In this document: positions 28,297 through 38,797 of the stretch, piece by piece
How positions within the stretch are numbered: position 1 is the first letter of the stretch
How the letters are laid out: every line of letters starts with the position of its first letter
Source of the DNA: Paulinella micropora
Taxonomy: Eukaryota > Cercozoa > Imbricatea > Euglyphida
Direction: 5' to 3'
NCBI GenBank assembly: GCA_009731375.1
Contig: BJOX01000104.1
Span: 31,951 to 77,382, forward strand
Length of the DNA: 45,432 nucleotides
Made by a program: the position numbers and the translations under genes
Notes under the pieces: generated by a model
Database searches by the model: none
Told to the model about the DNA's origin: nothing
Seen by the model: the letters and a program-made list of their open reading frames with translations, nothing else

Positions 28297-31289
28297 CCCC
28301 TTGTTGCGAAAGGATCATATCTTTCGTTGACTTTCAATGGTTCATCATATTCGTCATCCCATCTATATATCATACTCTTAGTTAATCTTCCCCTTACTAA
28401 TATGTCACTCTCGTTAATGTGGATGGGGTGTTTGAGTATTACTAACTGTCCGTTTTGGTGGATGACTGATCTGTTGTGTCTGTGGTCCATCTGTCCTGTA
28501 GAGACTATGCTAACTGGTAAGGTAGTGTCGAGTAACATCTTCTTTTCTACTGCTCTAGGCCTTCCTTTCCCATCTATCACAGTCAGCCTAGCTCTTCCTG
28601 ACTTACTCAACTCCCTTTCTCCATTACCTGTCAGTAGTTCTACCGGGTCTATCTCATCGACATCCGTCAATCTGTCTTCTCTGCATGATATGTCTGTGCT
28701 TGCTCCACTATCCTGTACTGTCATGTCTCTCTTTTTCATCACTCTTTTTCTCACATGTATCAGTACATGCTCTGTCTCTCCTTCTGTCTCTGTCTCTGTT
28801 TCTAGTTCACCCTCAGAGACTCCTCTACCCTCACCTTGTCCCTCTTCTGTGAGTTGTGGAGGTGTAGTGATGGGACTCTGTCTGACTGCTCTCTCCAAGT
28901 ACACTCCTTCTATTGCTCTTACTATGTCAGTCAAAAAGTCATCTCTCTCTAGCTCGCCACTCACGACACGCATCACTTCTCCATTCATTCCCCTCACGCA
29001 CTCATTCATCAACGTTTTAGCTATTTCATTTATATCTTTGAAGGTTATGACGGGAGGGTTGATGGGTTGCGTGTTTGTTGTCTGTGTTGGTGGGAGTGCT
29101 GTGATTGGTCTAGAACTAGAGATTTGGAGTTGTTGTGAGGTGGGACCTATTTGGTTGCCAAACTTGTTGACAGAAGTGGGCCCAAGTCGTTGCTCTCCCT
29201 CATCCACTCCACTCTCTTCTCTCCCTTCTCTGCTCTGGCCGGTCCGCTGACTAGAAAATGGATTATGTTTGCGTGGTTGTTGCGGAATATTTTGCGAGAC
29301 TTGTGGACTTGTGGAAATTTTGGTGTCACGTAAAGTTTCAAATTCCCCGAAAACGAGTCTTTGCGTAATTTTATGAGACTTTTCCAATGCCGCAGCTTTA
29401 AGACCTCGTTCGTCTGGGTAGTAAGGAGATTTGGGGGGACGCAACACGGGACTTACCGACAAATCCAACTCCGGATAATCTGGGTCTTGTGTGGCGTGAT
29501 ATCCGCAGTACCTCGCATAAGATAATCGTTTCGCGTGATTTGCGTATATTCCTTTTCCTTTTGATTTTTCAACGGAAACATTACACGGTTTTTTGCGTCT
29601 GTTTATTCCGGCACATTTTGTGTCAGGCGTGACTCCGTAAGAACTCTCAAGCCTCAAAGGAGTTTCGTTAGGGTTAGGGATGACTGGGGAACATCGTGGG
29701 GTGGCGGATACTAACCGCACTTCCTTGCCTTCTCCCCGTAGTGAGGAGGGACCTCGTAGGGTGGCCGATACTAACCGCACTTCCCGTCCTTCTCCACTCT
29801 CACTACGTCTATTCCCTACCCTAGGTGTGGTCTTTGTATCGTTCAAAAGGGCTTGGGGACTTGTAGACTCGTGGAGTGGTGAGCTTGGTTGCTCATCCTC
29901 TTTTTCTCTTTCCTCCTCATCATCATCGCTCTTATCATAAGTGTTCCCCATATGGATTAAAGCAACGTTTGTGTCAGAGTCACTTTGTTCGTTTTCGTTT
30001 TTGTCGTTGTCAGTTGTTATCAAAGTGAGTGCTTTCTTTTTCTTGTAAAAGGGTTTCTTTTTGTTCTTGTAGTTGTTCTTTTGTTCGTTCTTTTCTTGTT
30101 CTGTGGACTTGTCTTCTGTTTGATTCCGCTTCAATTTTCCTTCTTTGCGGAACTTTTCCGAAATCACCGGGCAATATCTCATGGTATGGCCTTTGGCATC
30201 ACATCCGAAACACGTGACTTTGAGTGTCCAGTTTGGAGCTGTCTTTGGTCCCGGTTTATTGTCTCCCCTTTTCCCTTTGTTATCCATTAGGAGATTGGTT
30301 TCTTGCTGCTGCTTGCCATCCCGAGATTTCCTGTTGTTATGTTTGCGTATTTGAGCTTTTCTTTCACGGAATTTGTTACGTCTTTCTTTTTCTTCCCACA
30401 TTTTCCATCTTTCCTTAGATGCTTCGCATAATTCCGAGAAATTTGGTCTTAGTCTGGCCGGGAGATCATAGTGGTCCACCTGAAATTTATCCCCGAAAGC
30501 TGGATGGTAGCGCAGTTTCTTAAATAGCTTTCTCTTTGCTTCCTCATCGGAAAATGGCGTCCCACGTAAACTTTCAAGCTGAATTTTCTTTGCGAGAAAT
30601 TCATTTAGCCAGTCTATATACCTCTCACCTGCCCTTGGCCTCGTTCTCTCAAACTCTTCCTCTAACATGTACCTACCCGCTCCGGAAATGCATCCCCACT
30701 GATCTCTTACTGCTATCAACTCTTCAATGGGTCCTTTCGTCTTCTGTGTTCGCAAGAAGTTAGATACATTGTCTTTGGAAAAGGCCACAGACAGACATAA
30801 CTGCAAAGTTTTCATCCTTTCATAATATTTCTTCTCTTTGCGGACAGCTGTCTTTCTTCTTATATATTGTTTTCTACTTAGTCTTTTCCTTTTCCTTGCT
30901 TCTTTCTCTTTCCACTCTCTCTTTTGTTCTGCTGTCATTTTATCCCAATCTTCTGGTTGTTTGTGATCTTCTTTCTTTGTCTGGGGTCTCACTCTTCCTC
31001 TCAGAGAGGTGTCTGACTCTTCATCTTCCTCACTATCACTTATGGGCGAGTCGGGCTCTTCTAAATCTTCTGCCGCCTTAGCCCTTGCTTCATCGTAAGG
31101 AAAATCCTTTTTGGCTTTAGCTGGGTCAGCCAATGCCACAGATACCATCTCTGCCACGTGGACAGATACCCCTTGCATGTGCTTCTGAAACTTGCTTGAC
31201 CAAGGCCAAAAGCTTTGGTCATCGCCCTCGAATATGGGCACTTGACTCAATACGTGCTTCGGCACGCTTGCCTCCTTGTCAAGGCTCAT
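28293..31289 (-). CDS. gag: Copia Gag-protease polyprotein (copy A)
   Basis: 998 codons from ATG at 31289 (MSLDKEAS) to TAG at 28293. The frame is also open for a few codons upstream, but no earlier ATG exists. It is a Gag with acidic and Lys/Arg-rich helical regions and a CCHC RNA-binding knuckle (CFGCDAKGHTMRYC, about residues 360-373). A long hydrophilic linker contains two SGEGREVRLVSATLRG-like repeats. The aspartic protease has a VQDSGAST active site near residue 860. The stop is preceded by AGG GGG; a -1 slip there enters the pol frame. Encoding the protease with Gag and Pol from integrase on in another frame is unusual for copia, where one ORF or a gag/pol shift is common. Confidence 0.88.
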   Translation of the reverse strand: MSLDKEASVPKHVLSQVPIFEGDDQSFWPWSSKFQKHMQGVSVHVAEMVSVALADPAKAKKDFPYDEARAKAAEDLEEPDSPISDSEEDEESDTSLRGRVRPQTKKEDHKQPEDWDKMTAEQKREWKEKEARKRKRLSRKQYIRRKTAVRKEKKYYERMKTLQLCLSVAFSKDNVSNFLRTQKTKGPIEELIAVRDQWGCISGAGRYMLEEEFERTRPRAGERYIDWLNEFLAKKIQLESLRGTPFSDEEAKRKLFKKLRYHPAFGDKFQVDHYDLPARLRPNFSELCEASKERWKMWEEKERRNKFRERKAQIRKHNNRKSRDGKQQQETNLLMDNKGKRGDNKPGPKTAPNWTLKVTCFGCDAKGHTMRYCPVISEKFRKEGKLKRNQTEDKSTEQEKNEQKNNYKNKKKPFYKKKKALTLITTDNDKNENEQSDSDTNVALIHMGNTYDKSDDDEEEREKEDEQPSSPLHESTSPQALLNDTKTTPRVGNRRSESGEGREVRLVSATLRGPSSLRGEGKEVRLVSATPRCSPVIPNPNETPLRLESSYGVTPDTKCAGINRRKKPCNVSVEKSKGKGIYANHAKRLSYARYCGYHATQDPDYPELDLSVSPVLRPPKSPYYPDERGLKAAALEKSHKITQRLVFGEFETLRDTKISTSPQVSQNIPQQPRKHNPFSSQRTGQSREGREESGVDEGEQRLGPTSVNKFGNQIGPTSQQLQISSSRPITALPPTQTTNTQPINPPVITFKDINEIAKTLMNECVRGMNGEVMRVVSGELERDDFLTDIVRAIEGVYLERAVRQSPITTPPQLTEEGQGEGRGVSEGELETETETEGETEHVLIHVRKRVMKKRDMTVQDSGASTDISCREDRLTDVDEIDPVELLTGNGERELSKSGRARLTVIDGKGRPRAVEKKMLLDTTLPVSIVSTGQMDHRHNRSVIHQNGQLVILKHPIHINESDILVRGRLTKSMIYRWDDEYDEPLKVNERYDPFATRG
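28294..28304 (-). promoter_or_regulatory. Candidate -1 ribosomal frameshift site
   Basis: On the minus strand the zero frame reads ACA AGG GGG TAG and the -1 frame reads AAG GGG GTA and stays open through integrase. The heptamer A-AGG-GGG directly before the stop allows re-pairing after a -1 slip, although it is not a canonical slippery site. The site is preserved in copy B (ACA AGG GGG TAG). Confidence 0.5.
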
Positions 31290-31294
31290 AACCA
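31281..31294 (-). promoter_or_regulatory. Copia primer-binding region overlapping the gag start
   Basis: Plus-strand AAGGCTCATAACC lies directly inside the 5' LTR. It resembles a methionine tRNA anticodon stem-loop (CTCATAA flanked by GG and CC). A primer-binding site complementary to an internal tRNA-Met segment, as in Drosophila copia half-tRNA priming, would fit. The gag ATG is the complement of the CAT in it. Confidence 0.4.
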
Positions 31295-31965
31295 ACGGAA
31301 TCTATCTCTCAAACGCAGAGTTTAGGGAAGCTACCCCGCTAAGGGTAAAGAATAACCGAAGAAAAGACTTTTAATAACTTTGGGTCACCCAAAATGTTAT
31401 GACCTTAACAGAATGGTCCATTGACAACCTTGCGTCATGACTTCTGCTAAGTGTGCGAGGGTGTAGAAGTTTATGGGTGACGCATTAGGATTAGGCCTAG
31501 CCTGATCATTTACCACTACTAGACCTGCCTGCCAGAATGCGTGACTAGTAAGGTATCTACCTTCTGGGGTGCGAGGGGTTGCCTGTTCTGGTGTTGTGTT
31601 TTCGAAGTGTTCCTCAACATACGTGACAGTTTCGGGTGTGGGTGCTTCAGGTATTGGACTTTCTGGTATTGGCCTTTCAGGTGTTGGATGCAGTGGGTGG
31701 GGTTGTCTACCATGCTCTACTGCTCTACCAGCTAAGCTATTCTGTCCACTACCGTACACAACCTGTTGGATCCGGCCCGTTTTTAATACTCATTTGATTC
31801 TAGGCATTCCAGACTATGATTCGCGAATACTCTAGAAAGTGTCCTTGTCAGTAATAAAGGTATTAATAACTGTCCGGCCTATGAACCTGCCTATGACTAA
31901 GACTATCCAAATTACCGGTAAAATTGACTAGGTGGAGTAACGGTTATTAATAGTACATTACAACG
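31293..31965 (-). repeat. Copia 5' LTR with a 367-bp extra segment (copy A)
   Basis: 673 bp. The outer parts, 31293-31416 and 31784-31965, match the 305-bp 3' LTR. The segment 31417-31783 is absent from the 3' LTR. The same structure is in copy B (44803 onward). Confidence 0.8.
31397..31759 (-). CDS. ORF in the extra segment of the 5' LTR (copy A)
   Basis: About 120 codons, almost all inside the 367-bp segment missing from the 3' LTR. Its translation is protein-like in part: a proline-rich TPERPIPESPIPEAP repeat, then RYLTSHAFWQAGLVVVND. No family is recognised and the first codon is not ATG. On the same strand ATAGCTTAGCTGGTAGAGC (about 31725-31745) resembles a tRNA D-arm/A box, but no B box or tRNA fold follows. 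It may be a captured host or repeat fragment. Confidence 0.3.
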   Translation of the reverse strand: MYGSGQNSLAGRAVEHGRQPHPLHPTPERPIPESPIPEAPTPETVTYVEEHFENTTPEQATPRTPEGRYLTSHAFWQAGLVVVNDQARPNPNASPINFYTLAHLAEVMTQGCQWTILLRS

Positions 31966-32664
31966 ATAACTTGAAAACCAAAATTGATTTGCCACCCGGG
32001 AGGCCTAGGGCCGAAAATGACTGGGAACGGCACGTAGCCTTAAAAAGACAGTCAAATATTTTTTTCCGTTCCTCAAGTTGTCGACTAGATAACCAGCTCC
32101 AAACGTCCTTTAATAGGTAATTCACCCGCTAGTAATTACCCCTTTTCCGTACTATGAACTATTAATAGTAATTAACGTACCCGGTTGTATTAATCTCATC
32201 ACCTATTAATAATTAACTTCTTAAGAGTCACAACGTGAGTCACTTGACTTACACAGTTGCAACTTAGTCCACACCGCTAGTAACCTAATTCTCTGTTCTT
32301 ATATAAATAAAGCCAGTTCAAAGATGGTGGAAAATGTGGGAGACTAGCGGAGCCAACAACAAAAAAGGCAAACAAATCAGAAGCTACTTTTTTCTGACAT
32401 TAGTCGATATCTCATCTACCTATCTATCTATCTATCTATCTATCTATATATCTATCTATCTATCTTTTTATCTATCCTAGGCTTTTTTTGGCTATCCATT
32501 GCTCCTAGATAAACACTATATCTATCTATCTATCTATCTATCTGTCTATCTACCCACCTACCTACCTATCTTTTCGTTTATCTATGTTTATCTGTCTATC
32601 CTTCTATCAGTCTGGATATCGATAACAACAACGGCTATTCCCCGCACTGTATTATATATATATG

Positions 32665-32688
<24 letters not shown>
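31966..32688. other. Right flank of copia, AT-rich tail and (TATC)n
   Basis: 31966-31970 is the probable target duplication ATAAC. 31971-32060 continues the interrupted 0.39-kb repeat. 32060-32400 is AT-rich without genes and includes TATAAATAAAGCC and the block similar to 12.8 kb. 32405-32605 is mostly (TATC)n-type microsatellite, followed by (TA)n and (GA)n that lead into unit B. Confidence 0.65.
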
Positions 32689-32701
<13 letters not shown>

Positions 32702-32934
32702 GATATCGATAACAACAACGGCTCTGGGTCCAATAGTGCAGTATGTGTGTATTTATCTTGTGTGTGCGAATGTCTGTGTGTGTATCTGTTTTGCTGTCTG
32801 TGTTTGGACAGGGGCTGTGGTGTTGCCTATACTGGCTCTGCTTTCACTATACTACCAGTCCATTCTATATTCATACAGGTGTGTGTGTATCTGTATGTTT
32901 GTGTGTGTTCGTATCTGTATGTATGTGTGTGTGT

Positions 32935-32946
32935 GTGTCGACAGGA

Positions 32947-32981
<35 letters not shown>

Positions 32982-33099
32982 GTCTGTGTCCCGACAGGCG
33001 CTATTGCTGCACGCACTGGCTCTGAGGCATCTCTCTCTCTCTCTATCTCTCTCATGTGTGTGTCCCGACAGGCGCTATTGCTCCACGCACTGGCGCTGA

Positions 33100-33154
<55 letters not shown>

Positions 33155-33478
33155 TGTGTGTGTGTGTGTCTCGACAGGCGCTATTGCTCCACGCACTGGC
33201 TCTGAGGTATCTCTCTCTCTCTCTCTCTCTCTCTCTACAGGTGCTATTGCTCCACGCACTGGAGCTGAGGCCAGTATTGTAGTAGAGTGTGCAAAGTGCC
33301 TACATTAACACACACACAGTATTGTAATAGAGTGTGCAAACTGCCACAACAGGTGCCTACATTAACACACACACAGTATTGTAGTAGAGTGTGCAAACTG
33401 CCACAACAGGTGCCTACATTAACACACACACAGTATTGTAGTAGAGTGTGCAAACTGCCACAACAGGTACCTACATTA

Positions 33479-33510
<32 letters not shown>
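32935..33510 (+). repeat. CT-rich and 58-bp minisatellites (copy B)
   Basis: Same two minisatellites as at 19990-20615: CGACAGGCGCTATTGC units (32935-33270), then four TACATTAACACACAC units (33273-33480) and (CA)n/(TA)n. Lengths of the (CT)n and (TG)n parts differ from unit A. Confidence 0.85.
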
Positions 33511-33511
<1 letters not shown>

Positions 33512-33519
33512 ATATACAA

Positions 33520-33890
<371 letters not shown>

Positions 33891-33912
33891 ATATTTATAT
33901 TTTGTATATATA

Positions 33913-36437
33913 GTGTATTTGGTATCAGAGGAAGCATACGCCTTTCAAGCGGCCACTGAACCGTTACCGGATATCTGTTGTAAGGACTGTCTAGACAGTA
34001 GAATCTATGACGTCTACGATGAGATCCTGTGGAAAGAAAGTGAGAAAGCGGACTCACTTTATGAAGAAATCCTGGAAGGAGGTTTCAGAGGAGTCAGCTT
34101 TTCCGGATCATGGAGGCTTAGCATATCCTCTAGAAGGGAAATCATTGGAGGACCGGGTGGAAGACCTAGGAGACCAACATCCCGACAGAGCTGCACTCGT
34201 ACAGGAGGATAGGCTGGATATCAGAATCGCTTCTGTGGAGGCCTTCAAGAGACTGACAAAGTCTGATTCGGAATATAAGGAGCTCTTGGAACATATGCTC
34301 AACCCGTCAGGAAAAACTCTGACAGAAAAGATCAAGAATCAGATGAAATATCTGACGTGGAAGGATGATCTCATCTGGTTCAAGGGCCCAGGAGGAGCAT
34401 ACGAAAAGCAGGAAGAAAAATGGACAATTTGGGTTCCGAAAGATTTGAGATTGCACATTCTGGTGGCAGCTCATCATTGTCCGTTGTCAAGCCATCCAGG
34501 ATTTGAACGGATGAAATGGGCGGTTATGCGCAAGTTTTAGTGGCACGGAATGACCAAACAGATCAGGAGGTTCGTGGAAGGATGTGTCCATTGTAAAAGG
34601 GCGAAAACGGTATATCAACCGAACAAGGGACACCTGATGGAGTTCGACCTGTCGGCGGACATCTTTGATGTTATTCATATTGACCATGTGGGACCCTTAC
34701 CAGAATCAGTGGATGGATTCAAGTATGTTTTGACGGTTATAGACAGGGCGTCTAACTACGTCATTACTGTTCCAGTCAAAGATGAGACCAAAGAGTCTAC
34801 GATCAAGGCGCTCATTGACCATATATTTTCCAGGATAGGAGTACCCAGGAAAATTACATCAGATTGCCACAAAACATTCATCAATTGGCTCTCTGAGGAA
34901 CTCTGCAAGTACTATGGATTCAAGTGGAAGTACGTGACTGCTTACAATCCTAGGGCTAATGGGAAGATTGAAAGAGTGCATAGAACACTCAAGGCCGCGG
35001 TCAAGACGTATTGCATGCAGAAGCAGACAGTTTGGCCGGAAGTCATACGATCTTTCACGTTTTCAATGAACAACTTGCCATCGTCATCGTTGGGAGGCCC
35101 GGAGAAGCTTAGCCCAATCAGTTAGTTCATGGGAGAGTGTTAAACACACCGATGGCGAACTTGAGACCGGGGGATAAGTGGGAGCCACATGAGCTCATGG
35201 GAGTTCGATTGAGGGCTATTGCTGAGGCTAAGGAGTACGTGACAAGAGCTAGGGAACAGGCTAGTAAGAAGCAAGACGAGCAACAGGAGAATAAGTTCAA
35301 GCATGCCGAGTTCCAGATTGGGGACACAGTCTTACTGTATGTACCTAACATCCCAGTGGGAATCAGGGACAAGGTTTATTGTAAATGGCAAGGACCATAT
35401 CAGATCAAGCAACGCACGGGAGCCTATGACTGTAAGATAGTACCTCTTGGAAAAGGGAGGGAACAGATCGTTCATGTCAGAAGGTTGGTGAAATTTGCAT
35501 CTTATCTGTTGGATTTTGAGTCGGAAGCAGAAGCTTTTGGCAGGATAAAGGATGGATTCAAGAACCCACCAAAGGTGGATGAGAAAGAGGCAGAAGAGAA
35601 CACCAATGTTCAAATTGGAGATGAGGAGATTGCGGAAGAGCATAAGAGGGAACAAAGCAGACAAGCTGTTCAAAGAGCAGGACTTTTCAAGACAGAGGAT
35701 TCGGAGATCAAATCTGGATCACTTCCGATGGATACAGAAGAGGAGCCAAGCTTGAAGCCAACGGAGGCAGAGGAAATCAAAGGAGATACATTAGATCATA
35801 AGTATTCAAAACTTGAACCAATCGGAAAGTTATGGTTCATGGTCAAGACACTGGAGGGATCAAGTGGAGACAAGGATCCTTTTACCTTATGAAACCTAAT
35901 CAGAAATCCGTCGGAGATGATACGTTGAAAGACCTGTATCTGTTAAAGGTTGTTGGAAAGTTACTATCAAAAGAGGAAAGAAGATTGGGGATTACACCCG
36001 TCATGCAATTCTGGAGGAGTGAGGAGGCTGTGGAAAAGCCGAAGGAAAGAACCTACCTACCGGTTTATGTGGATTCAAAGGGAAAAGAAATCTGGGACGG
36101 GACGATCAAAGAGGACGATCAAAGAGGATGATGGACTATTCAAGAGAGCCCAAGGATGGTACTCAATGCTCCTTTCGGTCTGACCCCGGATATGCAGATT
36201 CCAGAATGGATATGGCATATTCTGTTGGATTTCGATTTTCCTTTTAAATATGTTGGAGCCCCACCTTACGACAAGGTTACTAGAGGAAAGAAATGTAGGA
36301 AACCGAAGCCTGAAAAAGAGGCTAATACCGGAAGGAGACCAGGAAGACCCAAGAAGGCTAATGTTGGAAAGCATCCGAGGGATAAGACTGAAAAGTCAAG
36401 TTCCAGAAGAACCCGAAAACGCGGTCGTGTTATTTAG
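33913..36437 (+). pseudogene. Ty3/gypsy pre-integrase, integrase and AT-hook tail, frame-broken (copy B)
   Basis: Fuller than copy A. From about 33917 an acidic protein-like segment (DICCKDCLDSRIYDVYDE) shifts frame near 34085 into an ORF to 34540 (VEAFKRLTKSDSEYKELL..) that ends in the integrase HHCC finger. A TAG at 34538 interrupts the finger between its His and Cys halves (HHCPLSSHPGF | GCVHCKRAK). The catalytic core (34550-35125), the GPY-type C-terminal part (35137-35892) and the AT-hook ORF (36156-36437) repeat copy A, including its frame changes and the 13-bp duplication. No gag, protease or RT is present, so the element is 5'-truncated. TTGGTATCAGAGG at 33919-33931 matches the common tRNA-iMet primer site, but no LTR lies before it. 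Confidence 0.82.
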
Positions 36438-36784
36438 CTATGCATTTTTCTAAGTAGAAATACCTAAGAAAAATAGCATAAGCTTGTTCAAGGGAGTAAT
36501 TCTTTTACGGAAACTGTAATGTTATTTCTGTTCTTTGTCACATTGATGATATGCAGGATTAGGTATCCTTTTGCGGGGACAAGTCGTCTCAAGTATACAG
36601 TTTCAGTGGATGCTAATTTTATTTGCCCGATAGAGGGAACTCGATTATACTTTGCTCATGCATTTATTATCGGGGGGGCTGCGGATTTGGTTTTAGACTG
36701 ATGTTCTGGCATAAGTGAAATAAGTAGTCGTGATGGGTCGTTTTAATTTTTACTAATCCTCTTTTCTCACAAGTCGGATTGTTC

Positions 36785-37140
36785 GGAGAGGGGGGATTGT
36801 TACCGTCCCATCATAACGACTATATTTTTAGACCTGAACACTTTGAAATGCCACTATTTAAGGAAACTCATCCGGTTTATCGTTGTTAGTTCTCTGTTTT
36901 ACTCCGCCCCTTTTTACACGGAAAGTACAGGGAAGAACAGAGGACGTTCTCATTAAATGCTATATCGTCACACGAGTCTCTTTGGGCCTAGGTGGGCAGA
37001 TGTCCCAATCAGATACGTTTTCCCTTCTGCTGCTCTCGGGAGCTATTTGACAATCGTATATCATCTAATTAGATTATTTTTACGCAATCACTCAGGCTGT
37101 TTTAATATAATCATAGTACTTGCCACTCGTAGAGCTGAGT
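36785..37140 (+). repeat. Ty3 PPT and start of 3' LTR (copy B)
   Basis: GGAGAGGGGGGA at 36785-36796, then TGTTACCGTCCC from 36798, identical to 23035-23390. The right LTR end is unresolved. Confidence 0.5.
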
Positions 37141-37818
37141 TGTGAGTTTGTATGCAACTCTTCAAGTAGGCAGATACAACGAACTCTTATTAAGAACACT
37201 ACGGCTGCATTGAGTCCTGACTCTGTGAGAGCAGATGAAATATTAATACAAGTAAATAGTAGAGAGGTCACTTCGTTTATTTACGTAATTTCGAACTCTT
37301 TGCCTGCTTGGAAGCAACTTAAGATCGAGAGTGAGTCGTAGATTGTGAGGTCCGAGGCTCCAGTTCTCAAATGGATAGTGTCTTTTTGTTTCTATTAATA
37401 GTTCAACTGACAGTCATAAAATGGATAGTGTCGGGTTGGTGAACTAGAAAACCAAACTGATTCAAGTTTGGGAGGCCCAGGCGAAAATGACTGGCTGGGA
37501 ACTTCGGCGGCACGTAGCCTTAAAAAGACTGTGAGTTTGTATATAACTCTTCAAGTAGGCAGATACAACGAACTCTTATTAAGAACACTATGGCTGCTTT
37601 GAGTCCTGACTCTATGAGAGCAGGTGAAATACCAGTAGTAAATAGTAGAGAGATCACTTCGTTTGTTTACGTAATTTCGAACTCATTGCATGCTTAAGTG
37701 CAACGTACGATCAAGTGTAGAACGTAGATAGTGAGGTCTCCAGTTCTCAAACGGATAGTGTCTTTCTGTTTCGAGACGGTTAACAGTCATACACGGGTAG
37801 TGTCGGGTTGGTAATAAC
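37141..37818 (+). repeat. 0.39-kb direct repeat interrupted by copia (copy B)
   Basis: Same two-unit structure as 23391-24068. Ends with ATAAC (37814-37818) next to the copia LTR. Confidence 0.75.
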
Positions 37819-38261
37819 CAACGGAATCTATCTCTCAAACGCAGAGTTTAGGAAAGCTACCCCGCTAAGGGTAAAGAAAAACCGAAGAAAAGACTTTTAA
37901 TAACTTTGGGTCACACAAAATGTTATGACCTTAACAGAATGGTAATACTCATTTGATTCTAGGCATTCCAGACTATGATTCGCGAATACTCTAGAAAGTG
38001 TCCTTGTCAGTAATAAAGGTATTAATAACTGTCCGGCCTATGAACCTGCCTATGACTAAGACTATCCAAATTACCGGTAAATTGACTAGGTGGAGTAACT
38101 GTTATTAATAGTACATTACAACGCTCCCCCTTAGTCGCAAGTCATAGGCTATATTAGTGGCCAGTGTGTAATAAAAAAATAGTGGTGAGGATCAGTTATG
38201 GGTAACCCGAAGGTCATCAACTCCCAATTTCATCACATCCTCTATGTATGTATATATGTAG

Positions 38262-38543
38262 TCACGCATGCAGTAACATGTATGAAGTATGTATGTGTTC
38301 AAAAATTTGCAAGCGCTTCCCGTAGAGGGTATCAAAATCGAAAAATTTTAGATTTCCTATTCTAGGACAGAAAGAAGGATAGAAAAAATTTAAATTGGGA
38401 TAGCCTCGCCGCCGGCCTCGCGCGGCAGTCGGCGATCCAATCTCGACTCGACTGCTCTGGACCCCTGTGCAAAACAAAGCTGCTGCAACAAGCAACAAAC
38501 TGCACAAAACACTCAACGCAAACATAAGTGAGTGGACATGCAA
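38262..38543 (-). CDS. Small ORF with hydrophobic N-terminus (copy B)
   Basis: Identical to the 93-codon ORF at 24512-24793. It lies in the part of unit B that is unchanged relative to A, so identity says nothing about selection. Confidence 0.3.
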   Translation of the reverse strand: MHVHSLMFALSVLCSLLLVAAALFCTGVQSSRVEIGSPTAARGRRRGYPNLNFFYPSFCPRIGNLKFFDFDTLYGKRLQIFEHIHTSYMLLHA

Positions 38544-38797
38544 ATCCCGAAATTAATCGATCTTTAACGTAAATTTGTTAAGTAAATACTCGAATTGTTC
38601 TTTCTGTAAATATTTTGTCATTACATCACCTATCTGCTTCTTCGTACCTACTTTTACAAACTTAATCTCACCGTCTCTCTGTAGGTGGTGCATAAAGTGT
38701 AATTCTAAAGGTAAGTTTTAGTTCTATTACCTGACATACCCCTCTCTGCCGCTAAGATTGTTTGAGAGTTATCCTCAAATAATTCTATCGGGCTCTT

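Larger units (their letters stand above)
24069..31965 (-). mobile_element. Ty1/copia LTR retrotransposon, nearly complete (copy A)
   Basis: A complete-looking element of 7.9 kb on the minus strand: 5' LTR 31293-31965, PBS region, gag-protease ORF, integrase-RT-RNase H ORF, small 3' ORF, PPT 24374-24382 and 3' LTR 24069-24373. The 5-bp sequence ATAAC at 24064-24068 and 31966-31970 is the probable target-site duplication. It is inserted in the second unit of the 0.39-kb repeat. The domain order Gag-PR-IN-RT-RH defines Ty1/copia (Pseudoviridae). Over their common 305 bp the LTRs differ by about four substitutions and one indel, so the insertion is fairly young. The RNase H end is broken, so autonomy is doubtful. 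Confidence 0.88.
19765..32688. repeat. Tandem duplication unit A (retroelement cassette)
   Basis: First of two direct copies of a unit of about 13 kb. The order is (GA)n and TG-rich leader, minisatellites, Ty3 integrase region, Ty3 PPT and LTR start, 0.39-kb direct repeat, reversed copia element, AT-rich tail and (TATC)n. 20851-25440 matches 34601-39190 at a constant offset of 13,750, and 31293-31922 matches 44803-45432 at offset 13,510. An N gap (20616-20850) replaces what is 33525-34600 in copy B. Confidence 0.85.

Noticed and set aside
28243-29250. 335-codon plus-strand ORF, Ser/Leu/Val-rich
   Set aside because: Antisense shadow of the copia Gag-protease frame; its composition reflects the complement of that frame.
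31717-31759. tRNA gene on the minus strand in the copia 5' LTR insert
   Set aside because: Only a D-arm/A-box-like motif; no B box, no cloverleaf or acceptor pairing found.
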